Assembly (NCBI RefSeq): GCF_014256275.1
Contig: NZ_JACCFE010000002.1
Span: 3,886,001 to 3,950,000, forward strand
Length of the DNA stretch: 64,000 nucleotides
Source of the DNA: Rhodococcus sp. 4CII
GTDB lineage: Bacteria; Actinomycetota; Actinomycetes; Mycobacteriales; Mycobacteriaceae
Reading direction: 5' to 3'
Under the pieces are notes generated by a model. It worked only from the letters and a program-made list of their open reading frames with translations, was not told the DNA's origin and ran no database searches. Positions within the stretch are counted from its first letter, which is position 1. Every line of letters begins with the position of its first letter. Position numbers and translations under genes: made by a program. Positions 52,240 to 61,796 of the stretch are shown here, in pieces.

Positions 52240-53361
52240 ATGACCGGTCCGCTGGCTGGAATCCGGGCGCTGGTGCTCGCGGGAATGGGCCCGGTGCCGT
52301 ACGTCTCGATGCTGCTCGCCGACATGGGAGCCGACGTGGTGCGGGTGGTGCGGCCGCCCAACCGGTCGGCCCGTGCGCTCAGCCAGACGGACGGTCTGAC
52401 GGAGGAAGTCGACGTGGTCAACCGCGGTGTGGATGCGGTGGCCGTCGATCTCAAGGACCCGGCCGGGCGCGAGAGTGTGCTGCGTCTGGCTGAAGCCGCG
52501 GACGTCTTCATCGAGGGATACCGGCCCGGCGTCACCGAACGGCTCGGTCTCGGACCGGACGAGGTGATGGCCCGCAACGAGCGTCTCGTCTACGTGCGGC
52601 TCACCGGCTACGGACAGACCGGTCCCCGGTCACGGGACGCCGGACACGACATCAACTACGTGGCGCAGTCCGGCGCGTTGCATGCCATGGCGCGGTCGGA
52701 CAGTGCGCCGCGCCCGCCGATCAACCTGCTCGGCGATTACGCGGCGGGCGGCGCCATGGGGGCGTACGGCATCGCCTGTGCCCTCGTGTCCGCCGCCCGC
52801 ACGGGCCGAGGCCAGGTGATCGACGCCGCCATGGTCGACGGCGTCGCGGCCCTGACCGCCAAGCTGCAGGGTCTGCGCGCGGCAGGCCTCTACTCGGACG
52901 ATCCGGGGACGAACTTCCTCGATTCCGGTGCACCGTTCTACGACACCTACCGGTGCGCCGACGGCGGGTACATCGCCGTCGGAGCGCTCGAACCCGATTT
53001 CTATCGGGAATTCACCTCGCGCCTCGGCCCCGACACCGACGACTGGCCCGACCAGAACGATCGCGAATCCTGGCCGCACCTGCGCAAGCTCATCGGCGAC
53101 GCCGTCGAGCGCCGCACCCGCGACGAATGGGAGCAGGTGTTCGCCGGCACCGATGCCTGCGTCACCCCGGTGCTCACGTTCGACGAGGCCGCGGTGGATC
53201 CCCACAACACCCAACGGGGCGTGTACCGGACCGTCGGCGGCGTCCTGCATCCGATGCCGGCGCCGCGGTTCAGTGGCACCCCTGCGCGCGAACCCGCGAC
53301 GCCGCGGGTCGGCACCGTCGCGCCCGCGTACGTCGCATCTCGGTGGGGCGTCGGCGACTGA
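52240..53361 (+). CDS. alpha-methylacyl-CoA racemase-like CoA transferase-family protein
   Basis: A 373-residue family III (CaiB/BaiF) protein. ALVLAGMGPVPYVSMLLADM at the N terminus and RDAGHDINYVAQSG near residue 135 are the pattern of alpha-methylacyl-CoA racemases, where His and Asp perform proton exchange; LLGDYAAGGAMGAYG carries the second Asp. It probably epimerises a 2-methyl-branched acyl-CoA so that the dehydrogenase can use it, suggesting a methyl-branched substrate. The ATG at 52240 has GAAGGAG 8 bases upstream; the GTG at 52234 is too close to that site. Confidence 0.88.
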   Translation: MTGPLAGIRALVLAGMGPVPYVSMLLADMGADVVRVVRPPNRSARALSQTDGLTEEVDVVNRGVDAVAVDLKDPAGRESVLRLAEAADVFIEGYRPGVTERLGLGPDEVMARNERLVYVRLTGYGQTGPRSRDAGHDINYVAQSGALHAMARSDSAPRPPINLLGDYAAGGAMGAYGIACALVSAARTGRGQVIDAAMVDGVAALTAKLQGLRAAGLYSDDPGTNFLDSGAPFYDTYRCADGGYIAVGALEPDFYREFTSRLGPDTDDWPDQNDRESWPHLRKLIGDAVERRTRDEWEQVFAGTDACVTPVLTFDEAAVDPHNTQRGVYRTVGGVLHPMPAPRFSGTPAREPATPRVGTVAPAYVASRWGVGD

Positions 53362-53410
53362 CACGGCCGCCGTCGCACCGCTCGAACCGAGAAATTCCAG
53401 GAAGGAAGTA

Positions 53411-54205
53411 ATGGTGACCAGCTACGAGGCCTTCACCTCACTGACGGTCGACCGCCCCGAAGAAGGCATCCTCCGCATCGTGCTGGACGGGCCGAACCTC
53501 AACGCGGTGGGCCCGGACGCGCACCGCGAACTGGCCGACATCTGGCCGGTGATCGGACTTGACGAGTCGGTCCGCGCCGTGGTGATTCGCGGTGCCGGTG
53601 ACCGGGCCTTCTCGGCGGGAGGCAGCTTCGATCTCGTCGAGGCCATGATCGGCGACTTCGCTTCGCGGACCCGGGTGATGCGGGAGGCGCGCGATTTGGT
53701 GCGCAACATCATCGAGGTACCGCAGCCGATCATCTCCGCGATCAACGGACCAGCTGCCGGTGCCGGTCTGGTCGCCGCTCTGCTGGCCGACATCTCGGTC
53801 GCGGGCCGTCGCGCCAAGATCGTCGACGGTCACGTCCGGCTCGGTGTCGCGGCCGGTGACCACGCCGCCATCTGCTGGCCGCTGCTGACGAGCATGGCGA
53901 AGGCCAAGTATCACCTGCTCACCAACGAGGTGCTCACCGGCGAGGAGGCGGAGCGGATCGGCATGGTGTCGCTGTGCGTCGACGACGATCAGGTGCAGGA
54001 CCGGGCGATGGAGATCGCGCGGAAGCTGACCGCCGGCTCGCGGGCCGGTCTCCAGGGCACCAAGATGGCACTCAACGGCTGGTACCGGCAGGCGATGCCG
54101 ATCTTCGACGCCTCGTTGGGCCTGGAGTTCTTCGGCTTCGGTGGCCCCGACGTGGTCGAGGGCGTGTCCTCGCATCGGGAGAAGCGGGAGCCGAAGTTCT
54201 CGTGA
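53411..54205 (+). CDS. enoyl-CoA hydratase/isomerase-family (crotonase) protein
   Basis: A 264-residue crotonase-fold protein. VVIRGAGDRAFSAGGSFDLV forms one oxyanion-hole loop and AINGPAAGAGLVAALLADIS the second. The acidic residue region reads LGVAAGDHAAICWPLL, with Asp where classical hydratases have Gly or Glu, a variant known in actinobacterial members of unclear specificity. It should hydrate, isomerise or cleave an enoyl-CoA of the operon. The ATG at 53411 has GAAGGAAG 2-9 bases upstream. The next gene overlaps its stop by four bases. Confidence 0.87.
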   Translation: MVTSYEAFTSLTVDRPEEGILRIVLDGPNLNAVGPDAHRELADIWPVIGLDESVRAVVIRGAGDRAFSAGGSFDLVEAMIGDFASRTRVMREARDLVRNIIEVPQPIISAINGPAAGAGLVAALLADISVAGRRAKIVDGHVRLGVAAGDHAAICWPLLTSMAKAKYHLLTNEVLTGEEAERIGMVSLCVDDDQVQDRAMEIARKLTAGSRAGLQGTKMALNGWYRQAMPIFDASLGLEFFGFGGPDVVEGVSSHREKREPKFS

Positions 54206-55356
54206 GCGGAACCGAACAGGAAAGGCAGGGCCCGCTCGCGGGCATCACCGTCGTCGGTCTGGAGCAGGCGATCTCGGCGCCGCTGTGCACGCGCCATCTC
54301 GCGGACCTCGGGGCTCGGGTGATCAAGGTGGAGGCGCCGGGCTTCGGCGATTCGACCCGCGCGTACGACTCCGTGGTCGGTGGGATGTCGGCGCACTTCA
54401 CCTGGCTCAACCACGGCAAGGAGTCGGCGACGCTGGACCTCAAGTCGGCCTCCGACGTGGGGATCTTCCGGAACATCCTCTACACGGCCGACGTCGTGGT
54501 CAGCAATCTCGCCCCGGGCGCGCTCGATCGGCTGGGGATCGGGACCGCTGAGCTTTCGCGTTGCTATCCGCGTCTGATCGTGGTGGACATCTCCGGTTAC
54601 GGGAAGGGTGGTCCCCTCGACCACAAGCGGGCGTACGACCTGCTCATCCAGGCTGAGGGCGGGTCCTGCAGCATCACCGGCGCACCGGGGCATCCGGCGA
54701 AGCCGGGAATTCCGGTGGCCGATGTCGGTACCGCGTTGTACGCGTATTCCGCGGTGCTGGCCGCGCTGTACGACCGGGAGCGGACCGGCCGGGGAGCGGT
54801 CATCCCGATCGCCATGCTCGACACCGTCGCCGAGATGATGGGGTTCGCTCTCAACCAGGTGATCCACGCCGGTACCGAGCCGGTGCCCGTCGGTATGGGC
54901 TCACCGATGATCGCGCCCTACGGCGCGTACCCGACCTCCGACGGCCAGACCGCGGTGCTCGGGACCACCAACGACCGGGAGTGGCGGCGCCTGGCCGAGA
55001 TGATCGGCAGGCCCGAGCTCGCCGACGAGCCGCGTTACGCGCACAACGACACTCGCGTCGAGGCGCGTGATGAACTGGACGCGGTCGTGGGCGCGTGGTG
55101 CGCGGAGCACACGCTGGCGGAGATCCAGAAGACGGCCGACTCGGCGGGCATCGGCAACGCGCGGCTCAACAGCGTGCGCGACCTGGCCGACCACCCGCAG
55201 CTGATCGAGCGCGGCCGGTGGCGCGAGGTGGGGACGCCGTCCGGCCCGGTGCCGGCGCTGCTGCCGCCCGCGGTGGCCGACGGATGGCCGGTGCGCAGCG
55301 GATCGGTGCCCGCACTGGGTGCGCACACCGACGCCATTCGCGCCGAATTCGAGTAG
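54202..55356 (+). CDS. family III CoA transferase (CaiB/BaiF-type)
   Basis: A 384-residue CoA-transferase. GLEQAISAPLCTRHLADLGA, RVIKVEAPGFGDSTRAYDS and WLNHGKESATLDLKS are typical of the N-terminal half; the catalytic Asp region is HKRAYDLLIQAEGGSCSIT near residue 145. It moves CoA from one acyl-CoA to a free acid, here perhaps activating the operon's substrate. The GTG at 54202 overlaps the stop of the crotonase gene (GTGA), so translation is coupled. It is followed 16 bases later by a PaaK-like ligase. Confidence 0.9.
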   Translation: MSGTEQERQGPLAGITVVGLEQAISAPLCTRHLADLGARVIKVEAPGFGDSTRAYDSVVGGMSAHFTWLNHGKESATLDLKSASDVGIFRNILYTADVVVSNLAPGALDRLGIGTAELSRCYPRLIVVDISGYGKGGPLDHKRAYDLLIQAEGGSCSITGAPGHPAKPGIPVADVGTALYAYSAVLAALYDRERTGRGAVIPIAMLDTVAEMMGFALNQVIHAGTEPVPVGMGSPMIAPYGAYPTSDGQTAVLGTTNDREWRRLAEMIGRPELADEPRYAHNDTRVEARDELDAVVGAWCAEHTLAEIQKTADSAGIGNARLNSVRDLADHPQLIERGRWREVGTPSGPVPALLPPAVADGWPVRSGSVPALGAHTDAIRAEFE

Positions 55357-55372
55357 AAGGACGGTGAGTGCT

Positions 55373-56719
55373 GTGGCTGTTCCCCATTCGGCACGGCATT
55401 GGAGCGCGGTCGAGTTGCTCGCGCCGGGCGACGCTGCGGCGTTGCAGAACAACCGCCTGCGCGAGCAGCTCGACTATCTCGCCGCCCGCAGCGACTTCTA
55501 TCGGACGAAGTTCGCCGAGCATTCCGTCGACGTCACCCGGGTGCGGACGGTGGCGGAACTCGCCGGGCTGCCGTTCACCGAGAAGCAGGAACTGCGGGAC
55601 AGTCTCGCGGCGACGCCGCCGCTCGGCAGCCACGTCGCCGCCGATCGCGCCGACATCGTGCAGATCCAGGCGTCGTCGGGCACCACTGGCAGCCCGTCCT
55701 ACGTCGGATTGACCCGGGGCGACATCGACGTCTGGTCCGAGCTCGGAGCGCGAGCCCTGTACGCCAACGGTTTCCGGCCCGGTAGCCGGCTGTTGCACGG
55801 ATTCGGAATGAGCAAGGGGTTCGTCGGCGGAATCCCCGTCGTGCAGATGGCGCAGTACATGGGCATCGTGGATATCCCGATCGGCGCGGAGGCGGGCGCG
55901 GAGCGACTGCTGCGGGTGCAGGCCGATCAGCGACCCGACGCGTTGATCGGCACGCCGAACTTCCTGGCGTATCTGGCCGAGCAGGCGCCGGCGATCCTCG
56001 GCGTGGCCGCCCGCGATCTGGGTGTGCGGGCGATCAGTGTGGGCGGCGAGCCCGGCGGTGGTCTACCCGCGGTCCGCGGCAAGCTCGAGTCGTTGTGGGG
56101 CGCGACGTCGCGAGAGATGCTCGGCGGCACCGACATCGCATGCATCTACTGGGGTGAATGCGAGGAGGGCGACGGGATGCACTTCCTCTCCCCGGACCTG
56201 ATGGTGGCCGAGTTGATCGACCCGACGACGGGTGACGTCGTCGCGCCGGTGGCAGGTGTGCAGGGCGAGTTGGTGTACACGGCCCTCCGCCGCCAGGCGT
56301 CGCCGTTGCTGCGGTTCCGCACCCGCGACCACGTGGTGGTCACCGGCACCGACTGCGCGTGTGGCCGCACTGGGTACAAGGTGCGGTGCGTCGGCCGGAC
56401 CGACGACATGCTGATCGTGCGCGGCATCAACCTCTTTCCCTCAGCCGTCAAACAACTGGTGTCGGAGCTGGCGCCGGCCACCACCGGCGAGATGCGCATC
56501 CGCGTCGACTTCGAGGGGCACTCCACCCAGAAGCCGCTCATGCTCCTCGTGGAGCACGCCGACGGACTCCGTGCCGAACAGCAGGACGAACTGCGGTCGA
56601 CGATCGAGCAGCGGGTCCGGTCGGCGCTGGGCGTCAAGGCGGTGGTCGAACTCGTGCCCGAACTCACCCTCGCGCGACCGGACCACGTCAAGGTGAACCT
56701 GATCGAACGGGTGCCCTGA
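55373..56719 (+). CDS. phenylacetate-CoA ligase-like (PaaK-family) enzyme
   Basis: A 448-residue AMP-forming ligase of the PaaK branch. YLAARSDFYRTKFAEHSVDV and QASSGTTGSPSYVGLTRGD (ATP loop) are followed by ISVGGEPGGGLP, PLLRFRTRDHV and VGRTDDMLIVRGINLFPSAV, all PaaK hallmarks. It activates an aromatic or related acid with CoA. It is the second ligase of the operon, after the acetyl-CoA-synthetase-like one. The GTG at 55373 has AAGGACGG about 8 bases upstream; the GTG at 55364 is too close. It is the last gene of the operon. Confidence 0.9.
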   Translation: MAVPHSARHWSAVELLAPGDAAALQNNRLREQLDYLAARSDFYRTKFAEHSVDVTRVRTVAELAGLPFTEKQELRDSLAATPPLGSHVAADRADIVQIQASSGTTGSPSYVGLTRGDIDVWSELGARALYANGFRPGSRLLHGFGMSKGFVGGIPVVQMAQYMGIVDIPIGAEAGAERLLRVQADQRPDALIGTPNFLAYLAEQAPAILGVAARDLGVRAISVGGEPGGGLPAVRGKLESLWGATSREMLGGTDIACIYWGECEEGDGMHFLSPDLMVAELIDPTTGDVVAPVAGVQGELVYTALRRQASPLLRFRTRDHVVVTGTDCACGRTGYKVRCVGRTDDMLIVRGINLFPSAVKQLVSELAPATTGEMRIRVDFEGHSTQKPLMLLVEHADGLRAEQQDELRSTIEQRVRSALGVKAVVELVPELTLARPDHVKVNLIERVP

Positions 56720-57117
56720 CGGGTGTTCTGACGGGGGCGTGGCGCCACCTGTCAGTGCAACCGCCGCGAACATGAGGCTCTCCTCGTCGGCTTCCTCCGG
56801 TGAGAACTCGGCTGCGATGCTGCCCGCGCGTGCCACCAGGACCCGATCGGACAGTGCCTGGATCTCGGCAGGTAGGACGAGATCACCACCACCTCGACTC
56901 CGTCGTCGGCGAGAGCGCGAATCATCGCGTGAATCTCGGGGATCGCGCCCAGATCCACACCGCGGGTCGGCTCGTCGATGATCGCGACCAGCGGCTTGCG
57001 GGCCAGTCCCTTGGCGAGCACGACCTTCTGCTGATTTCCGCCGCTCAACTCCTCGAGGGTGGCCTTGTCCGGCGCGAGTGTGCGGACCTCGAACTGATCG
57101 ACGAACCGCTGCGCCAC
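56720..57117 (-). pseudogene. C-terminal remnant of a sugar ABC transporter ATPase
   Basis: ELSGGNQQKVVLAKGLA (ABC signature) and AIIDEPTRGVDLGA (Walker B) identify the second nucleotide-binding domain of an RbsA/MglA-type sugar importer ATPase. After VVVISSYLP the frame shifts: PAEIQALSDRVLVARAGSI continues in another frame to the usual C terminus. The whole N-terminal two thirds, including Walker A, is missing, so the gene is dead. No transporter partners are present nearby. Confidence 0.8.
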
Positions 57118-57230
57118 CGTCTTCCGGACACGGGGAAGGAACAGGAACGGCAGTCGGAGGGCACTGCACCCGGGGACAGTCGCGCCCCCTCCAGACGCAC
57201 GAGTGCACCGTCGTCGCCGACGTGGAATCC

Positions 57231-57600
57231 CTACAGAGTTCCCGAAACAGTGTGTGCGACATATGCGAATCGGCCGTTCGGCGTGACCGTGATTGACAGC
57301 GTGCCCGTATCGATGGGCACCGGCGGCCCGACGGGCGTCAACCGGCCGTTCGATTCGCTCAACACTCCGATGTTCGACGAACCCGTGCCGCCGACCAGAA
57401 GATAGCTCGATCCCGTCGCATCGTCCGCCGGAGCCGCGCCGGCTGCGGGAGCGGCAACAGCTGTGGGAATGAAAACAGCGCCGAGGTCATGGCCGCAGCA
57501 AGTCCGGTCGCCATTGCAGTCGTACGTATTCGCACTCGCAGCAGCTCCCGGGTCGACGGTATTCGTCTGGTCGCCTGTGGGTTCCGAGTCGTCAATGCAA
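57231..57600 (-). pseudogene. 5' remnant of a secreted beta-propeller/lactonase-like protein
   Basis: An Ala-rich signal-peptide-like stretch (RTTAMATGLAAAMTSALFSF) reads in one frame, and the mature start (SSYLLVGGTGSSNIGVLSE, then TLSITVTPNGRFAYVAHTV) in another. This is the first blade of a YVTN/lactonase-type beta-propeller. A frameshift separates them near 57470, and the gene is cut off after VSGTL at 57231, where unrelated sequence begins. Confidence 0.6.
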
Positions 57601-57848
57601 CCTCCGTGGTTCCTCGTGTCGGTGAGTGGCACCTGATCGCGCGGGGACTGTCGCTTCCCCATGCTGAACGTAGACCGGCAAGCGGGGGCGGAAGTGTCCA
57701 ACTATCTGGACACTCTGCTGTACATCCATCTCGGGGTTCGGGTTGCGCCGTGCTGAATGTGTTTCGGCACAGGAGAATTGCGACGAGCGCACCCCGGGAG
57801 GGCGGCGTGCCGACGCGTTCACCGAACTGCTGGCGCCGCTATCTCGCA

Positions 57849-58658
57849 GCAGGATTGAACGGCACCGAAGCCGGCGAACGCCCCCACATCAGCGTACAAG
57901 TGCGGGTGCGAGACCTCGCCTATACCCGCGGCACCGACCGCAGCGGTGGCATGGGACGAACGGGCGGCACCGGCGGGATGGGGGGTACGGACTGCACCGG
58001 TGGCACCGGCGCGCACGCTTCAGGCGCAAGACCAACCGGTCCATCCGGACCCGCCGACCCAACCTTTGGCGACCGGCCCACCTCTGGGGAGGACTGGGCG
58101 GCGGTGCTGGCGGAAACGGGGGTGGCCTGGGCGGCCTGGATGGGACCGCTGACGATCACCGCGGCCCGGCATCTGGCGTGTGATGCGCAGGTGAGCACGG
58201 TGATTCTGGACGATCACGGCGCACCCCTGGATGTCGGGTTGACCAGCAGGACGGCCACCGGAAAGCAGCGTCGGGCGTTGGCCGTGCGCGACGGTGGGTG
58301 CGCTTTCCCCGGGTGCGGAGCGCCGGCGTCGTGGTGCGAGGCGCACCACGCGGGCCACTGGGTCGACGGTGGCCTCACCGACATGGACAACCTCGTCCTG
58401 CTGTGCGGTTTCCACCACCGGCTCATCCACCACGACGGGTGGGAGGTGCAAATGGGCGCAGACCGGCACCCGTGGTTCATTCCACCACCCAGTGTCGACC
58501 CCTTCCGGCAACCACTGCCCCCCACAACCGGTGGGTCGGCCCGGCCGCGGCCTGACCGGCACAGCGCCGCAACACAACTCCATCACCCACAGACGCCCCG
58601 CATCCGAGCTCCCCCAACTCGGATGCGGGGCACCCGCCGTGTCAAAACACCGCCGTGA
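57849..58658 (+). pseudogene. 3' part of a DUF222/HNH endonuclease (13E12-repeat-like)
   Basis: The linker GERPHISVQVRVRDLA and the HNH nuclease domain are recognisable: RRALAVRDGGCAFPGCGAPA, WCEAHHAGHWVDGGLTDMDN and LVLLCGFHHRLIHHDGW, with metal-binding Cys and His residues intact. The large DUF222 N-terminal domain expected upstream is absent; the open frame from 57489 there is not coding in character. Such proteins are repeated in many Rhodococcus and Mycobacterium genomes. It is most likely a decayed copy. Confidence 0.7.
58595..58631. terminator. hairpin within the 3' end of the HNH remnant
   Basis: Perfect 14-base arms at 58595-58608 and 58618-58631 with a 9-base loop. It is followed by several copies of GCCGTGTC or its complement up to about 58697, which can form further stems. 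These probably terminate the convergent zinc dehydrogenase operon. Confidence 0.6.
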
Positions 58659-58689
58659 CAAGACACGGCAGCGTCAGAACACTGCCGTG

Positions 58690-59760
58690 TCAGAACTCGA
58701 TGACGGCCTTACCGCGCACCTGCTGGTCGAACTCCTTGTACGCGGTTTCCGCGTCCTCGATCTTCCAGCGGTCGGTGAACAGGGCGTCGACGTCGATGCC
58801 ATGCTTGGCGACGAAGCGCGCGCATTCGCCCATCCCGACGTTCGAGAACGTGTAGGAACCGATGATCGAGATCTGCTTGATCACGATGTCGGGCGACACA
58901 TCGAGTTCGATGTTCCCGCCGAGGCCGACCAGGGCGATGCGGCCCCACGGGCCGAGGCACCGGGTGCCGGCGACGCGAGCGGAGGGGGCGCCGGAACTTT
59001 CGATCGACACTGTCGCACCGCGACCGCCGGTGATCTCCCGGATCGCTTCCACCGCATCGGTGCTGCTGGAGTCCACGACGTGGTGCGCACCGAGTTCCCC
59101 GGCCCGCGCGAGGCGGTCCGCGGCGATGTCGACGGCGATCACCTCGGCGCCGAGAGCGGAGGCGAACTGGATGGCGGATTGGCCGATGGGGCCGAGTCCG
59201 AACACGGCGACCGTGTCTCGCCCGGTGACGTCCGCCCGCCGGAGTGCGCCGAAGGCAGTGCCTGTGCCGCATGCGATTGCGGCGCCCGCAGAGAAGCTGA
59301 TCTCTTCGGGCATGGGTACCAGGGTCTCCGCCGGGACCACCATGTAGGTGGCGTGACCGCCGTGCGCGGTGGCGCCGTAGATCGTGGCGCCGTGGGTGCA
59401 CATCTGGGTCCAGCCGGTGCGGCAGAGGTCGCAGAATCCGCAGCCCTTGTAGTGGAACACCATGACGCGGTCACCGACGGTGAACGCGCGTGGGTCCACG
59501 TTCGGTCCGATCTCGGCGACGACGCCGCACGGTTCGTGACCGGCGATGATCGCCGGATTCTCGCCGAGGCCCCGGGAGGCGAAGTCCTTGAAACCGAGCG
59601 CTTTGAGCGCCGCCTCCGGTGGGTCACGGTAGAACTTCAGGTCGCTGCCACACAGGCCCGACGCCTTGATTTCGACGACCACCTCGCCCGGTCCCGGTGT
59701 GGGATCGGGGAAGTCGAGGACTTCGAGTTCGCGATTACCGCGAAAAACTACACCGCGCAT
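58690..59760 (-). CDS. zinc-dependent alcohol dehydrogenase (MDR family)
   Basis: A 356-residue medium-chain dehydrogenase. The catalytic zinc region (SGLCGSDLKF; IIAGHEPCGVV) and the structural zinc Cys cluster (GCGFCDLCRTGWTQMC) are both present, and FGLGPIGQSAIQFASALGA is the NAD-binding motif. It oxidises an alcohol to an aldehyde or ketone. The ATG at 59760 has GGAGAC about 7 bases upstream. It is last in the minus-strand operon (aldehyde dehydrogenase, MmgE/PrpD, cupin, this gene), where alcohol then aldehyde oxidation would feed an acid to a CoA transferase or ligase. Confidence 0.9.
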   Translation of the reverse strand: MRGVVFRGNRELEVLDFPDPTPGPGEVVVEIKASGLCGSDLKFYRDPPEAALKALGFKDFASRGLGENPAIIAGHEPCGVVAEIGPNVDPRAFTVGDRVMVFHYKGCGFCDLCRTGWTQMCTHGATIYGATAHGGHATYMVVPAETLVPMPEEISFSAGAAIACGTGTAFGALRRADVTGRDTVAVFGLGPIGQSAIQFASALGAEVIAVDIAADRLARAGELGAHHVVDSSSTDAVEAIREITGGRGATVSIESSGAPSARVAGTRCLGPWGRIALVGLGGNIELDVSPDIVIKQISIIGSYTFSNVGMGECARFVAKHGIDVDALFTDRWKIEDAETAYKEFDQQVRGKAVIEF

Positions 59761-59797
59761 CAGGAGGTCTCCATCCGGTACGTGGGGGGTACGGCGC

Positions 59798-60331
59798 TCA
59801 TCGGGTGCCCGCCATCATGGTGGCGATGATCAGGACCGGTTCGCTGGTCCGGTTGCTCCAGATGTGCTTGATGCCGCGATTGACGACCGTGTCGCCCGGC
59901 TTCAGCAGGGTTTCACCGGTCTCGGTGACGGCCCACAGTTCACCGGTGAGGACAGTGACGACGTCGATCGTGTCGGTCAGATGCCACACTCCGCCTTCGG
60001 TACTGGCGTCGCCGTCGTGCGAGTCGGCGCCGTGGAACGCGTCCAGCGACTCCTTGTAGCCCTCGGCGTCGAACTCCGAGTCCGGCGGGAAGCTGGCGAG
60101 GCGGACCACGAGGCCGTTCTTCGGCGGGTCGATGACGGGGTCGGCGCCCAGGGTCGACGGGGCAAGCACGTCGACGGGCAGGCTGTCGAACTGCCAGACG
60201 TCCATGACGGTGAAGCCCGGCTGGGCGGTGCGGGTGGTGGTGTTGCCGTCCGAGATGAAGGCCGACTTACCGTCGGCGTCGAGGCCGGTCAGCACGACAC
60301 GGGCCTGGGCGTTGAGGTGTTCTCCGCTCAT
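59798..60331 (-). CDS. cupin-domain protein
   Basis: A 177-residue single-cupin protein. GGVWHLTDTIDVVTVLTGEL and LLKPGDTVVNRGIKHIWSN form the two cupin motifs, with candidate metal ligands, although the His-x-His of classic metal cupins is reduced to single His residues. Similar proteins occur beside catabolic dehydrogenases with unknown roles, either as sensors or as isomerases. The ATG at 60331 has AAGGAGTGA about 6 bases upstream. It lies 44 bases after the MmgE/PrpD gene and 37 bases before the dehydrogenase gene. Confidence 0.85.
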   Translation of the reverse strand: MSGEHLNAQARVVLTGLDADGKSAFISDGNTTTRTAQPGFTVMDVWQFDSLPVDVLAPSTLGADPVIDPPKNGLVVRLASFPPDSEFDAEGYKESLDAFHGADSHDGDASTEGGVWHLTDTIDVVTVLTGELWAVTETGETLLKPGDTVVNRGIKHIWSNRTSEPVLIIATMMAGTR

Positions 60332-60375
60332 CGTTCACTCCTTGTGGTGGGGCTGGTGTGGGTGTCGTTCGAGGG

Positions 60376-61770
60376 TCAGACGTGAAGCAGGGCCGCGAAG
60401 TCGGACGCGGGCTGGTCGAGATCGCCGCCCTGGATGGCGTGCAGCAGGGCTTCGCTGGACTCGGTGCCCATCGCGGTCACCGTCAGGTCGCGGAACTTCG
60501 CGTCCAGGTCTTCCTGCGACATCGGGTTCTCGGCGGTGCCGGTGGGGTTGTCGACGAACAGGCTCTCGCTGGTGCCGTCCGTGTAGTTGACGGTGATGTC
60601 GCCGACCCATCGGCCGGGGTAGGCGGTGTCCAGTTCGGGCTTGACCTCGATCTTCACCTTCTGGGCGAGGGCGGCGACGTCGCTGCCGGCGCCGAGGTCG
60701 AGCCGGCCGGCCATGTACTCGTGGTGGGTGCGGAACCCGTTGCCCTTGCCGAGCAGCGACAGCGAGAACTGGAACGGCAGGCTGTACTGCAGGTGCTCGA
60801 TGATCTTCGGGGCGTAGGCGTTCGCATTCTTGTTGCCGATCACCACGTCGCCGCCGGTCTGGATGCCCAGCAGCACCGAGTCGACGTCCGCGGCGCGGGC
60901 CGCGAGTTGACGGGCGCCGTCGATGTAGGCGTGGTTGATGCCGCAGCAGCAGTAGGGCTTGACCCACACGCGGGTGATCTCGAACGTCTTGTCGAGGCTG
61001 AACGTGGCCGCGGCGTCGTCGGCGACGGCGCGCCCGACGAACGTGCGGTAGAAGCCCTTCCCACCGGTGAGGAACGTCGTCGGCCCGGTGATGCCCGCGG
61101 CGGCCATCTCGGCGGCGCGGATCCCGTTGCGGGTGCCGATGCCGGAGTGGATGCGTTTGATCGAGCCACCGGACGACGTGTACTCGGTGGTGCCCGACGC
61201 ATGGCTGAGGGCGATGGCGAGCGCGTGCACGGTCGTTTCGACGTCGAAGCCGCGCATCTTCGCGACGACGGCGGCCGAACCGAAGTTCGACAGCAACCCG
61301 TGCGGGTGGAAGCCGCGCTCGAGCAGTTGGGGCGCGGCCAGGTTGCCGATGCGGGTGTAGACCTCGTAGCCGGCGACGATGCCGGTGATCACCTCGCGCA
61401 TCGTGGCGCCGAGTTCCTCACCGACGGCGAGTGCGGCCGACACGACGCAGCTGCCCGGGTGCGACGAGCTGGCCCGGTGGGCGTCGTCGTATTCGAAGCC
61501 GTGGCCGAAGGAGGCGTTGACGAATGCCGCGTCCGCGGCGCTCATCTCGTCGCCTGCCGCGGCGACGTGCGACTTGCCCGGTACGTGCGCCGCGCGCGTC
61601 AGCTCGAGCAGTGCCTTGCTCCAGGGCAGCGAGGCACTCCCGACCTGGAGGGCGAGCTGATCCTGCATCAGGCGGCGCGCACCGGCGAGCGCGTCGGCGG
61701 GGATGGAGTCGAAGGTCAGATCCGTGACGAGCCGTGCGGCAGCTTCTTCGACGGGGGGGATTGTGCCCAT
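60376..61770 (-). CDS. MmgE/PrpD-family protein, copy 2
   Basis: A 464-residue MmgE/PrpD protein. GHGFEYDDAHRASSSHPGSC contains the Asp-Asp and His-Pro-Gly motif expected of active 2-methylcitrate-dehydratase relatives; GFHPHGLLSNFGSAAVVAK and WVKPYCCCGINHAYIDGA complete the pattern. Like copy 1 it stands next to an aldehyde dehydrogenase, so the pairing seems functional. A dehydratase, epimerase or decarboxylase role on a hydroxy-acid is possible. The ATG at 61770 has GAAAGGC about 8 bases upstream. It lies 26 bases after the aldehyde dehydrogenase gene. Confidence 0.88.
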   Translation of the reverse strand: MGTIPPVEEAAARLVTDLTFDSIPADALAGARRLMQDQLALQVGSASLPWSKALLELTRAAHVPGKSHVAAAGDEMSAADAAFVNASFGHGFEYDDAHRASSSHPGSCVVSAALAVGEELGATMREVITGIVAGYEVYTRIGNLAAPQLLERGFHPHGLLSNFGSAAVVAKMRGFDVETTVHALAIALSHASGTTEYTSSGGSIKRIHSGIGTRNGIRAAEMAAAGITGPTTFLTGGKGFYRTFVGRAVADDAAATFSLDKTFEITRVWVKPYCCCGINHAYIDGARQLAARAADVDSVLLGIQTGGDVVIGNKNANAYAPKIIEHLQYSLPFQFSLSLLGKGNGFRTHHEYMAGRLDLGAGSDVAALAQKVKIEVKPELDTAYPGRWVGDITVNYTDGTSESLFVDNPTGTAENPMSQEDLDAKFRDLTVTAMGTESSEALLHAIQGGDLDQPASDFAALLHV

Positions 61771-61796
61771 GTGTGGTGCCTTTCGGTAGATCTGGG

